This document shows positions 36,487 through 44,914 of a stretch of 64,000 nucleotides of DNA, in pieces (position 1 is the stretch's first letter; every line of letters begins with the position of its first letter). This stretch comes from Sphingobium soli. Its GTDB lineage: Bacteria; Pseudomonadota; Alphaproteobacteria; Sphingomonadales; Sphingomonadaceae. The position numbers and the translations under genes are program-made. The stretch is from the NCBI RefSeq assembly GCF_020782245.1, contig NZ_JAJGNP010000004.1, forward strand, positions 186,001 to 250,000, given 5' to 3'. The notes below the pieces were generated by a model. That model was not told the origin of the DNA. It did not search any database and worked only from the letters and a program-made list of their open reading frames with translations.

Positions 36487-37326
36487 TTAGAAACGGAAGC
36501 TGGTCGTCACCATCACGCTCTGCGTATCGAACTTGTCGCCGCGGTTGATGCTGGTGCCACCCGATGGCGTGATCAGAAACGGGTTGGTCGCGGGAGCGCT
36601 GCCGGCACCCACATCGACGCGATAATCATCGACATTGTAGCGGGTCCACAGATAGCGTGCGCCGATCGAGAAATTGTCCGAAACCTTCGCTTCGACACCG
36701 CCACCCATGGTCCAGCCCCAGCCGTCCTCGCTGCGGTTGTTCTCGGTGAAGCTGTTGGCGCCGTTGCTCGTGGTGAAATTGTTCTTCACCTTCGCATAGG
36801 CCAGACCACCAGTGATATAGGGCATGATGCCGCTTGGCGTCGTATAGCCCAGGCGCGCGCGCAGATTGCCGTTCCAGTCGATCTTGCGGCGCATCGTGTA
36901 GAAGGCGGGAGTCGTGGAAAATTCTGTCACCTTGTCGTCGACATAAGCTTTGCCAGCTTCGGCAACCACACCGGCGACGAAGCTGCCGAACTGCATGTCA
37001 TAACCGACATGGCCCATCCAGGCGATCGCATCCTTGTCGTCATTGCAACCCGATGCAGGCGTCGGGCCGCGCGCTGCGCCGCCGCAGGTGCCCGGCGAAA
37101 AGGCGTTGGCACCGGTCGTCGTTGTCACAACGTCATTATAGTCGCCATCGGCGTCCGTATCGAACCGCAGATGTTCGCCGCCATCGCTCTTCTGCCAATT
37201 ATAGCCAAACGATCCGCCAACATAGGGGCCGGTCCAATCCACCGCTCCGCTGTCCTGCGCCATCGCGGGCATCGACAGGCCGAGCGCCATCACTGCGCCA
37301 ACCGGCGCCAGCATCTTGATTTTCAT
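36487..37326 (-). CDS. Outer-membrane beta-barrel protein (Omp25/OmpA-like barrel)
   Basis: The 279-residue protein has a signal peptide of about 23 residues ending AMAQD. Alternating beta strands follow, starting DWTGPYVGGSFGYNW. It ends in phenylalanine (TTSFRF), the usual BAM recognition signal. YITGGLAYAKVKN and WGWTMGGGVEAKVSDNFSIGARYLW are typical of the small eight-strand porin-like family common in alphaproteobacteria. A loop contains two cysteines (CGG and CND) that may pair. A strong ribosome binding site (GAGGAG) lies upstream. Substrate or function is unknown. Confidence 0.87.
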   Translation of the reverse strand: MKIKMLAPVGAVMALGLSMPAMAQDSGAVDWTGPYVGGSFGYNWQKSDGGEHLRFDTDADGDYNDVVTTTTGANAFSPGTCGGAARGPTPASGCNDDKDAIAWMGHVGYDMQFGSFVAGVVAEAGKAYVDDKVTEFSTTPAFYTMRRKIDWNGNLRARLGYTTPSGIMPYITGGLAYAKVKNNFTTSNGANSFTENNRSEDGWGWTMGGGVEAKVSDNFSIGARYLWTRYNVDDYRVDVGAGSAPATNPFLITPSGGTSINRGDKFDTQSVMVTTSFRF

Positions 37327-37482
37327 AAAATTTATCTCCTCGCCTGGGACAAGTCCCCTGTTCCGCGGTGCAAACGGATCATGATCTCAATTAGTTTCAC
37401 GGCTCATCGTAACATATTGTTGCTGCGTCGCACCATGCCGTGCCGCTTGCACGCGCCGCCTGCCTGCCTATAGCTTGCTGTC

Positions 37483-39459
37483 ATGTCCGATGACCTGTTT
37501 GCCGCCAGCCCCGTCCCGTCCACCGATTATGACGCCTCGACGATCGAGGTTCTGGAAGGGCTGGAGCCGGTCCGTCGCCGGCCGGGCATGTATATTGGCG
37601 GCACGGACGAACGCGCGCTGCACCATCTTGCCAGCGAAGTGCTCGACAACAGCATGGACGAGGCGGTCGCCGGCCACGCCACCCGCATCGAAGTGACGCT
37701 GGAACCGGGCAACCGGCTCACCATCACCGACAATGGCCGGGGCATCCCGGTAGACCCCCACCCCAAATTCCCGAACCAGTCGGCGCTGGAGGTCATCCTC
37801 ACCACGCTCCATTCGGGCGGCAAGTTCGAGGGCAAAGCCTATGCCACCTCCGGCGGCCTGCACGGCGTCGGCATCTCGGTCGTCAATGCCCTGTCCACAT
37901 CCACCGTGGTGGAGGTCGCCCGCAACAAGGAACTGTTCCGCCAGAGCTTCTCCCAGGGATTACCGCAAGGGCCGCTCGAAAAGGTCGGCGGCGCGCCCAA
38001 CCGGCGCGGCACATCGGTCGCCTTCACCCCCGACACAGCGATCTTCGGCGAACAGAAATTTAAGCCCGCCCGCCTCTACCGCCTCGCCCGGTCCAAGGCC
38101 TATCTCTTCGCCGGGGTCGAAATCCGCTGGAAATGCGCGCCCGAAATCCTGTCGGACGACACGCCCGCCGAAGCCGTCTTTCAATTCCCCGGCGGCCTTG
38201 CCGATCATCTCAAGGAACAGGTCGGCGACCGCGAATGCGCCACCAGCGTCTTCTTTTCAGGCAATCAGGATTTTCCCGGCGACGCCGGCCGGGTCGAATG
38301 GGCTGTCGCTTGGCCACTCTGGTCGGACGGCAGCTACAGCTGGTATTGCAACACCATCCCCACGCCCGATGGCGGCACCCATGAAGCGGGCCTGCGCGCC
38401 GCGCTGGTCAAGGGTATCCGCGCCTTTGGCGATCTGGTCGGGCAGAAAAAGGCGAAGGACATCACCGCCGACGACATCATGACGTCATCGGAAATCATGC
38501 TCTCGGTCTTCATCCGCGACCCCCAGTTTCAAAGCCAGACCAAGGACCGCCTCACCAGCCCGGACGCCGCGCGCCTGGTTGAAAACGCCGTGCGCGATCA
38601 TTTCGACCATTATCTGACCGACCATATGGACAGGGGCAAGGCGCTGCTGGCCTATGTGCTCGACCGCATGGACGAACGCCTGCGCCGCAAGCAGGAGAAA
38701 GAAGTCAAGCGCAAGACAGCGACCAACAGCCGCAAGTTGCGTCTGCCCGGCAAGCTCACCGATTGTTCGAACGACGACCCGGAAGGTGCTGAAATCTTTC
38801 TGGTCGAAGGGGACAGCGCCGGTGGTTCGGCGAAACAGGCGCGCGACCGCAAGACGCAGGCGATCCTGCCCCTGCGCGGCAAGATCCTGAACGTTGCGTC
38901 GGCCAACACCGCCAAGATTTTCGCCAATCAGGAAATCGCCGACATGATCCTGGCGCTGGGCTGCGGCATCCGCAAGGACTGCAATCCCGACAATCTGCGC
39001 TACGAACGCGTCGTGATCATGACCGACGCGGACGTCGATGGCGCGCATATCGCGACGCTGCTGATGACTTTCTTCTTCCAGGAAATGCCTGAACTGGTGC
39101 GGCGCGGCCATCTCTACCTTGCCCAGCCGCCGCTCTATCGCCTGACCGCGGGCGGCAAGAGCCTCTATGCCAAGGACGACGCGCATCGCGAGCAACTGCT
39201 CGCCAAGGAATTCAAAGGCAAGAAGGTCGATGTCAGCCGCTTCAAGGGGCTGGGCGAAATGAACCCGATGCAACTGCGCGAAACCACCATGGACCCCAAG
39301 ACGCGCAGCCTCATCCGCATCACCCTGCCCGACGATGTCGAGGACAGGCAGCAGGTGCGCGATCTGGTCGACCGGCTGATGGGCACCAATCCCGCGCACC
39401 GCTTCGCCTTCATCCAGGAAAATGCCGCGGCAGTGGACGAAGAAGCCATCGACGCATGA
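37483..39459 (+). CDS. parE: DNA topoisomerase IV subunit B
   Basis: ParE is the ATPase subunit of topoisomerase IV, which decatenates daughter chromosomes. The 658-residue protein has the GHKL ATPase domain (LDNSMDEAVAGHA, TDNGRGIPVDPHP, GGLHGVGISVVNAL). The transducer domain follows, then the TOPRIM domain with EGDSAGGSAKQARDR and MTDADVDGAHI. The C-terminus has RFKGLGEMNPMQL. The short length and absence of the long GyrB insert favour ParE over GyrB. Confidence 0.95.
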   Translation: MSDDLFAASPVPSTDYDASTIEVLEGLEPVRRRPGMYIGGTDERALHHLASEVLDNSMDEAVAGHATRIEVTLEPGNRLTITDNGRGIPVDPHPKFPNQSALEVILTTLHSGGKFEGKAYATSGGLHGVGISVVNALSTSTVVEVARNKELFRQSFSQGLPQGPLEKVGGAPNRRGTSVAFTPDTAIFGEQKFKPARLYRLARSKAYLFAGVEIRWKCAPEILSDDTPAEAVFQFPGGLADHLKEQVGDRECATSVFFSGNQDFPGDAGRVEWAVAWPLWSDGSYSWYCNTIPTPDGGTHEAGLRAALVKGIRAFGDLVGQKKAKDITADDIMTSSEIMLSVFIRDPQFQSQTKDRLTSPDAARLVENAVRDHFDHYLTDHMDRGKALLAYVLDRMDERLRRKQEKEVKRKTATNSRKLRLPGKLTDCSNDDPEGAEIFLVEGDSAGGSAKQARDRKTQAILPLRGKILNVASANTAKIFANQEIADMILALGCGIRKDCNPDNLRYERVVIMTDADVDGAHIATLLMTFFFQEMPELVRRGHLYLAQPPLYRLTAGGKSLYAKDDAHREQLLAKEFKGKKVDVSRFKGLGEMNPMQLRETTMDPKTRSLIRITLPDDVEDRQQVRDLVDRLMGTNPAHRFAFIQENAAAVDEEAIDA

Positions 39460-39532
39460 CAGCGCCAGCCGGTCGTTTCGAGCGCAATCGAGAAACGGAG
39501 AACAGGGCTATTCCCGCCATGTGCGCGCGTCC

Positions 39533-40828
39533 ATGACCCTGCGCGCCTGGCCCATCGTCCTCGCCCTCGCCACGATGTTCCTAGCGACGCCGGCCTCCGC
39601 CGCTCCCTCCCCCGCCTATCAGGCGCGCGCGCAACAACTGCTCCGCATCCTCGCGGCCCCCGGCAACGAAACCGATTTCTTCGCCCCGCTCTTCCTTGAC
39701 GCCGTGCCGGTGGATCGGTGGCGCGCCACTGCCGCCGATCTGCGCGCCCAGCATGGCAAGCCGGTCGCGCTGGGCGCGGTCCGCACCGAAAGCGCGACCG
39801 CCGGCCAGGTCGAAATCCGCTACGAGCGCGCGACGGTCGGCTTCACCCTGGTCGTCGCGCCCCAACCGCCCGCCCGCGTCATCGGCCTGCACATCGTCGG
39901 CGCCCGCACGAGGGACGACAGCCTCGACAAAGTCATGACCGACCTCGCCGCGCTGCCCGGTCAGAGCGCCATCGCCATCGCCCGGCTGACCAACGCAGGC
40001 CCGCAGTTGGTCCGCGCCCGCAACGCCATGGTGCAGATGGCGACCGGCTCCAGCTTCAAACTCTATATCCTCGCCGAACTCGCGCGCGCCACCGCAGCTG
40101 GGGAACGCCGCTGGAGCGACGTCATCCCGCTCGGCCCCAAGAGCTTCTCCGGCCGTCTGATGCGCTGGCCTGACGCCGCACCGATGACGCTGCACAGCCT
40201 CGCCACCGCGATGATCGCCGAAAGCGACAACAGTGCCGCCGACACGTTGCTCCTGGCGCTTGGCCGCAACAGGGTGGACGCCATGGTCACAGCCAGCGGC
40301 CATGCCGATCCGGCCCGCACTTTGCCGCTGCTCACCACCGCCGAAGCCTTCGCGCTCAAAATGCCCGCTGCCGCCGACCTGCGCGCCCGCTATGCCGCCG
40401 CCACGCCCGACGCCCGCCGCGTGCTGCTGCGCGACGCCGCCGCGCGCCTGACCGCCGCCAGCGTGGATATCGGCAGCGTCGCGGAAAGCCCGGTCGCGAT
40501 CGACAGCATAGAATGGTTCGCCTCGCCCACCGACAGCATCGCCCTGCTCGACCGGCTGCGGCGCGCTGGCGGCGACGCGCTACCGATCCTGGCGGTCAAT
40601 CCAGGCATCGCCCCCGCCGACGCGAAACGCTGGCGCTATCTGGGCTATAAGGGCGGCAGCGAACCGGGCGTCATCGCCATGAACTTCCTCGCCCAGGCAC
40701 GGGATGGCGACTGGTATGCGCTGAGCGCCAGCTGGAACAATCCGGCCGCACGGGTCGATGAACCCCGCTTCGTTGCGCTGATGACCCGCGCGCTTAACCT
40801 TCTGGCGCAGCACGCCCCTTCGCGTTGA
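39533..40828 (+). CDS. Class A beta-lactamase-like serine hydrolase
   Basis: The protein is 431 residues from ATG 39533, with a signal peptide ending TPASAAP. The mature N-terminal part (about 25-165) is a separate domain. The second half is beta-lactamase/transpeptidase-like: SSFK supplies the nucleophile serine, SDN (AESDNSAAD) is the second motif, and YKGGSEPG stands in for KTG. A periplasmic esterase or penicillin-recognising activity is plausible. Actual beta-lactamase activity is not assured. A short inverted repeat (CGTTTC with GAAACG near 39475-39497) lies between parE and this gene. Confidence 0.82.
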   Translation: MTLRAWPIVLALATMFLATPASAAPSPAYQARAQQLLRILAAPGNETDFFAPLFLDAVPVDRWRATAADLRAQHGKPVALGAVRTESATAGQVEIRYERATVGFTLVVAPQPPARVIGLHIVGARTRDDSLDKVMTDLAALPGQSAIAIARLTNAGPQLVRARNAMVQMATGSSFKLYILAELARATAAGERRWSDVIPLGPKSFSGRLMRWPDAAPMTLHSLATAMIAESDNSAADTLLLALGRNRVDAMVTASGHADPARTLPLLTTAEAFALKMPAAADLRARYAAATPDARRVLLRDAAARLTAASVDIGSVAESPVAIDSIEWFASPTDSIALLDRLRRAGGDALPILAVNPGIAPADAKRWRYLGYKGGSEPGVIAMNFLAQARDGDWYALSASWNNPAARVDEPRFVALMTRALNLLAQHAPSR

Positions 40829-40832
40829 GCGA

Positions 40833-41726
40833 TCAGCCGGGCAACTCTATTCCCTCCAGAAAGTCGAGAAATGCCCGCACCCGCGCCGCCGTCCGGTCTT
40901 CCGCGGCATAAAGGGCGTGAATATCCTCGCCATCGCCCACGGCATAGTCCGCCAATATTTCTATCAGCCGCCCCGCCTCCAGGTCGCGAGCGACGTGAAA
41001 ATAGCCATGCCGCGCTATGCCGCATCCCGCCACCGCCATCTGCCGCACCACCTCGCCCGAATTGCCGAAATACGCGCCTTCGACAGGTAGCTGCACGATC
41101 TTTCGCCCGACGCGGAAGGGCCAGCTATCGACGGACCGGCGGAAGCTGAAGCGCAAGCAGTCATGTCCCGCCAGATCATTGGGCGTCGCGGGCGTCCCCC
41201 GCCGCGCCAGATAGTCCGGACTGGCCACCAACGCCATACGGCTATGCCCCAGCTTCTTCGCACGCAACCGCATATCGCGCAGCGGCCCGATGCGGATGGC
41301 GATATCCGCCCGCTCCTCGACCAGATCGACGATCGCATCCGACAGCGTCAAATCGATGCGGACGGCCGGATAGCGCGCACGGAAATCAGGCAGCATCGGG
41401 ATCAGCCACTCAACCCCGAAGGACGGCGAGGCATTGATCCGCAACACGCCGCGCGGCGCGCCCCGTTCCTCGCCCAGCCCCGTCTCCAGTTCCATCATGT
41501 CGGTCAGCAGCACCATCATCCGGTCACGATAGGCCATGCCCTCGCGCGTCAGCGCCAGCGCCCGCGTCGTGCGCCGCACCAGCGTCACGCCCAGCCTCTG
41601 TTCCAGCCGCGCGATCGACCGGCTGACCGCCGATGGCGTCAACCGCAACGCCTTGGCAGCATTGGCAAAGCTGCCTTCGGTCGCGACCATCAGGAATGTC
41701 TCGATATCGCCCAGTCGGTTATCCAT
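40833..41726 (-). CDS. LysR family transcriptional regulator
   Basis: The 297-residue regulator has an N-terminal winged helix-turn-helix (FLMVATEGSFANAAKALRLTPSAVSRSIARLE) and a periplasmic-binding-like effector domain. Its layout resembles the CrgA/PecT-type group. It is divergent from the SDR gene at 41827, so that gene is the likely target. A perfect 15-base palindrome sits between them, ten bases before this start codon. The effector is unknown. Confidence 0.92.
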   Translation of the reverse strand: MDNRLGDIETFLMVATEGSFANAAKALRLTPSAVSRSIARLEQRLGVTLVRRTTRALALTREGMAYRDRMMVLLTDMMELETGLGEERGAPRGVLRINASPSFGVEWLIPMLPDFRARYPAVRIDLTLSDAIVDLVEERADIAIRIGPLRDMRLRAKKLGHSRMALVASPDYLARRGTPATPNDLAGHDCLRFSFRRSVDSWPFRVGRKIVQLPVEGAYFGNSGEVVRQMAVAGCGIARHGYFHVARDLEAGRLIEILADYAVGDGEDIHALYAAEDRTAARVRAFLDFLEGIELPG

Positions 41727-41735
41727 GATTTCAAT

Positions 41736-41750
41736 TCACTTCTGAAGTGA
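41736..41750. promoter_or_regulatory. Perfect palindrome, probable LysR operator
   Basis: TCACTTC-T-GAAGTGA is a perfect 15-base dyad in the spacer between the divergent LysR and SDR genes. It starts nine bases upstream of the LysR start codon and would fit autoregulation as well as control of the SDR gene. It was chosen from symmetry and position, without binding data. Confidence 0.6.
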
Positions 41751-41826
41751 TGACATGCGCTCTAATCATTAATCGCGCATGGCCTTACTTCTCTCCAGTT
41801 CGTTGTCAGGTTCAAAGGAAATCATC

Positions 41827-42606
41827 ATGGATTTGAAGCTCTTGGGCAAAAGCGCAATCGTCACCGGTTCGACTGCCGGCATCGGCCTCGCCATCGCCAA
41901 AAGATTGGCAGACGAAGGGGTGGCCGTCACCATCACCGGCCGTAGCCAGGCCAAGCTGGACGCCGCCGCCGCGCAGGTCGGCGGCACCGTCAATCCCGTC
42001 CTTGCCGATCCCGCGACGGCTGATGGCGCCGCCGCCCTGATCGCCGCCGTTCCCTCCACCGATATCCTCGTCAACAATCTCGGCATCTATGAGGCAAAGG
42101 ATTTTGCCGACATCAGCGACGCGGACTGGCATCACCTCTTTGAAGTCAATGTGGTCAGCGGCGCACGTCTCTCGCGCCACTATTTCCCGCAGATGCTCGC
42201 CGCCAATTGGGGCCGCATCCTCTTCATCGCTTCGGAAAGCGGGTTGCTCCCGCCCGCCGAAATGATCCACTATGGCATGACCAAGTCGGCGCAGCTCGCC
42301 ATCTCGCGCGGCCTTGCCGAACATACGCGCGGCACCGGCGTCACCGTCAACAGCGTGCTGCCCGGCCCCACCCGATCGGAAGGCATCGTCGACTTCATCC
42401 GCTCGGTCGTCGATGACAAGGACGCCCCCGAAGCCGATCGCGAAGCGGAGTTCTTCACCCGCATGCGCCCGCTCTCGCTCATCAAGCGGCTCATCGAAGC
42501 GGACGAGGTCGCCGCCATGGTGGCCTATCTCGCCAGCCCGCTGGCCGCCGCCACCAATGGCGCGGCGCTTCGCGTCGAAGGCGGCATGGTGCCGACCATC
42601 GCCTGA
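41827..42606 (+). CDS. Short-chain dehydrogenase/reductase
   Basis: The protein is 259 residues from ATG 41827, with AAAGGAAA upstream. A longer frame from 41779 lacks family features. The cofactor motif is TGSTAGIGLAIAK and the active site is the serine in IASESG with YGMTK (Tyr-x-x-x-Lys). NNLGIYE replaces the usual NNAG. Substrate is unknown. The divergent LysR gene suggests regulated expression in response to a small molecule. Confidence 0.9.
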   Translation: MDLKLLGKSAIVTGSTAGIGLAIAKRLADEGVAVTITGRSQAKLDAAAAQVGGTVNPVLADPATADGAAALIAAVPSTDILVNNLGIYEAKDFADISDADWHHLFEVNVVSGARLSRHYFPQMLAANWGRILFIASESGLLPPAEMIHYGMTKSAQLAISRGLAEHTRGTGVTVNSVLPGPTRSEGIVDFIRSVVDDKDAPEADREAEFFTRMRPLSLIKRLIEADEVAAMVAYLASPLAAATNGAALRVEGGMVPTIA

Positions 42607-42684
42607 CGCCCGCAAGCCGCTGGCGATCCTGCTGGCGGCAAATGGCCCTGTCGCTCGTTCCCCCTTTTCGCCTAAGGGACAAGA

Positions 42685-43398
42685 ATGAGCGACACGGACA
42701 GCCTTTCCCGCATCGACGCCGCGCTGGCGCTGGACGGCTATGCACGCCTTCCCGCTGCCGCCATGCGTGAACGGCTCGCCATTGCAGACCGCGACTGGGC
42801 GGATTTCGCCGCCAGCTGGAACGACCTTGGCCCGGATCGCTTCATGGCCGATGGCGGCCGCTATCGCCGCCGTCGCCACGCCACCTTTGCGCTGCGGGCT
42901 GGGGTCTTCACGCGCCGACCGCACCAGCCCCATTGGCAAAGCCGCGACTATAATCCTCTAAATGGCGACGTGCAGCGCTGGTTCGATCCTGTCGCCCCTG
43001 CCACCATCGCCAATCCTGTCGCCCAGGCGATCCTCGCCTTCTGCGCCGACAGTTTCGATCCCGCCAAATCAGGCGACTGGCATGTCGAACTGCATCAATT
43101 CCGGATCGAGGCCAGCGTCGCGCAGCAGGGCCGCCCCACGCCCGAAGGCATGCATCGCGACGGCGTCGACCGGGTGATGGTCATGCTGATCGAACGGCGC
43201 AACGTCCGCGAAGGCATTACCCGCATCGGCGCGCCCGACGGCATGCCGCTCGGCGAATTCACCCTTACCGATCCGGGCGATACGATGCTGATCGACGACC
43301 ATAGAATTTTCCATGGCGTCACCGCAATCCACCCGGTCGATCCCGACCAGCCCGCCTGGCGCGACGCGCTGGTCGTAACCTTCGCGTCCGCCGGCTGA
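42685..43398 (+). CDS. 2OG-Fe(II) dioxygenase family protein (PF10014 type)
   Basis: The 237-residue protein has a likely iron triad: His and Asp in MHRDGVDRV and a distal His in DHRIFHGVTAI. A following arginine or basic region could bind 2-oxoglutarate. The pattern resembles the family that includes L-isoleucine 4-hydroxylase, so an amino acid hydroxylase is possible, but the substrate is not evident. It lies 78 bases after the SDR gene in the same direction and could belong to the same LysR-controlled unit. Confidence 0.8.
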   Translation: MSDTDSLSRIDAALALDGYARLPAAAMRERLAIADRDWADFAASWNDLGPDRFMADGGRYRRRRHATFALRAGVFTRRPHQPHWQSRDYNPLNGDVQRWFDPVAPATIANPVAQAILAFCADSFDPAKSGDWHVELHQFRIEASVAQQGRPTPEGMHRDGVDRVMVMLIERRNVREGITRIGAPDGMPLGEFTLTDPGDTMLIDDHRIFHGVTAIHPVDPDQPAWRDALVVTFASAG

Positions 43399-43405
43399 CG
43401 AAACG

Positions 43406-44752
43406 CTATTTCAGCAGCACCAGCTCTTCCGCCATGCTGGGGTGCAGCGCGACGGTGTCATCGAAATCCTGCTTGGTGAGCCCCGCCTTCACCGCGACCG
43501 CTGCCGCCTGCAAAATCTCCGGCGCGTCCGGGCCGATCATGTGCAGCCCCACCACCCGGTCGGTCGTCGCGTCCACGATCATCTTGTAGAGCGCCCGCTC
43601 GTCGCGGTTCGCCAGCACATTCTTCATGGGCCGGAAATCCGACGTGTAGATTTTGACCGTGCCCAGCGTGTTGCGCGCTTCCGCCTCGGTCATGCCCACG
43701 CCCGCCAGCGGGGGATGGCTGAACACCGCTGAGGGCACGCAGCCATAATCGACCTTGCGCTTGTTACCGCCGAACACCGTATCGGCAAAGGCATGGCCTT
43801 CGCGGATCGCGACCGGCGTCAGCTGCAACCGGTCGGTCACGTCGCCCACCGCATAGATGCTCTCGCAGCTCGTCTGGCTATAGTCGTCGACCTTGATCGC
43901 GCCCTTCTCGTCCAGCTCAACGCCCGCCGTCTCCAGCCCCAGCTCTTCGGTATGGGGCCGCCGCCCGGTCGCGAACAACACCAGGTCGGCCGCAACCGGA
44001 TCGCCGCTCTCGAACCGCACGCACAGCGTCCCGTCCTCATTCTTCTCGATCTTCTCCATCTTCGCATTGAAGCGGAAATTGATCCCCTTCATCGTCGAAA
44101 TCTGAAGCAGCCTGTCGCGCACCGTTTCGTCATAGCCGCGCAGCAAGGTATTGCCGCGATTGACCATCGTCACATGACTGCCGAACTGGTGGAAGATGCC
44201 GGCGAACTCATTGGCGATATAGCCGCCACCCACGATGACGATGCGGCCGGGGCATTCGTCCAGATGGAACACCTCGTTGCTGGTGATGCCATGCTCCGCG
44301 CCCTCGACGTCCGGAATGATCGGCCAGGCGCCGGTCGCGACCAATATGACCTTCGCCGTCACCTCGCGCCCGCTCGCCAGCTTGACGCTGTGCGGCCCGG
44401 TGATCGTCGCCCGCTCGCCGATCAGCTCGACCTTGTGGTTGTCGAGCGTATTCTTGTAGAGTCCCTCCAGCCGGTCGACATCGGCCAGCACATTGTCGCG
44501 CAGCGTCGTCCATTCAAAACCGCAATCGGGCACATTCCAGCCAAAGCGCCGCGCGTCCTTCAGATCCTCGGCAAAGTGCGCGCCATAGATGAGCAGCTTC
44601 TTGGGCACGCAGCCGCGGATGACGCAGGTGCCCCCGACCCGGAACTCCTCGGCCACCGCGACCTTGGCACCATGCGCCGCCGCCACCCGCGACGCCCGCA
44701 CCCCGCCCGATCCCGCGCCAATGACGAAAAGGTCGAAATCATAGTCGCTCAT
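43406..44752 (-). CDS. gor: Glutathione-disulfide reductase
   Basis: Gor reduces oxidised glutathione with NADPH. The 448-residue flavoprotein has an FAD motif (VIGAGSGGVRASR) and the redox-active disulfide GGTCVIRGCVPKK. The NADPH motif is VGGGYIANEFAG. The C-terminal HPSMAEELVLL supplies the catalytic histidine of the partner subunit. YAVGDVTDRLQLTPVAI is typical. Its upstream spacer holds an intact element B. Confidence 0.95.
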   Translation of the reverse strand: MSDYDFDLFVIGAGSGGVRASRVAAAHGAKVAVAEEFRVGGTCVIRGCVPKKLLIYGAHFAEDLKDARRFGWNVPDCGFEWTTLRDNVLADVDRLEGLYKNTLDNHKVELIGERATITGPHSVKLASGREVTAKVILVATGAWPIIPDVEGAEHGITSNEVFHLDECPGRIVIVGGGYIANEFAGIFHQFGSHVTMVNRGNTLLRGYDETVRDRLLQISTMKGINFRFNAKMEKIEKNEDGTLCVRFESGDPVAADLVLFATGRRPHTEELGLETAGVELDEKGAIKVDDYSQTSCESIYAVGDVTDRLQLTPVAIREGHAFADTVFGGNKRKVDYGCVPSAVFSHPPLAGVGMTEAEARNTLGTVKIYTSDFRPMKNVLANRDERALYKMIVDATTDRVVGLHMIGPDAPEILQAAAVAVKAGLTKQDFDDTVALHPSMAEELVLLK

Positions 44753-44828
44753 GCCGGTCTCCGCTGATGATGCGCGCGATATGGCGGCTGGCGCGGCGAG
44801 TTACAAATGGCAATCGCCGCAAACCATT

Positions 44829-44907
44829 CCGTTCGGTTCGAGTAGCCTTCGAGCGAAGTCGAGAAGACGTATCGAGAACAGGTTCTCGACAGGCTCGAAC
44901 CGAACGG
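44829..44907. repeat. Element B, intact copy between pgi and gor
   Basis: This 79-base element has perfect 14-base inverted ends (CCGTTCGGTTCGAG at 44829-44842 and CTCGAACCGAACGG at 44894-44907). The interior has CTTCGAGCGAAG and TCGAGAAC/GTTCTCGA. It lies between the pgi stop and the gor start. It is clearly the same family as 19606-19683, in the same orientation. Confidence 0.9.
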
Positions 44908-44914
44908 GTTTAGG

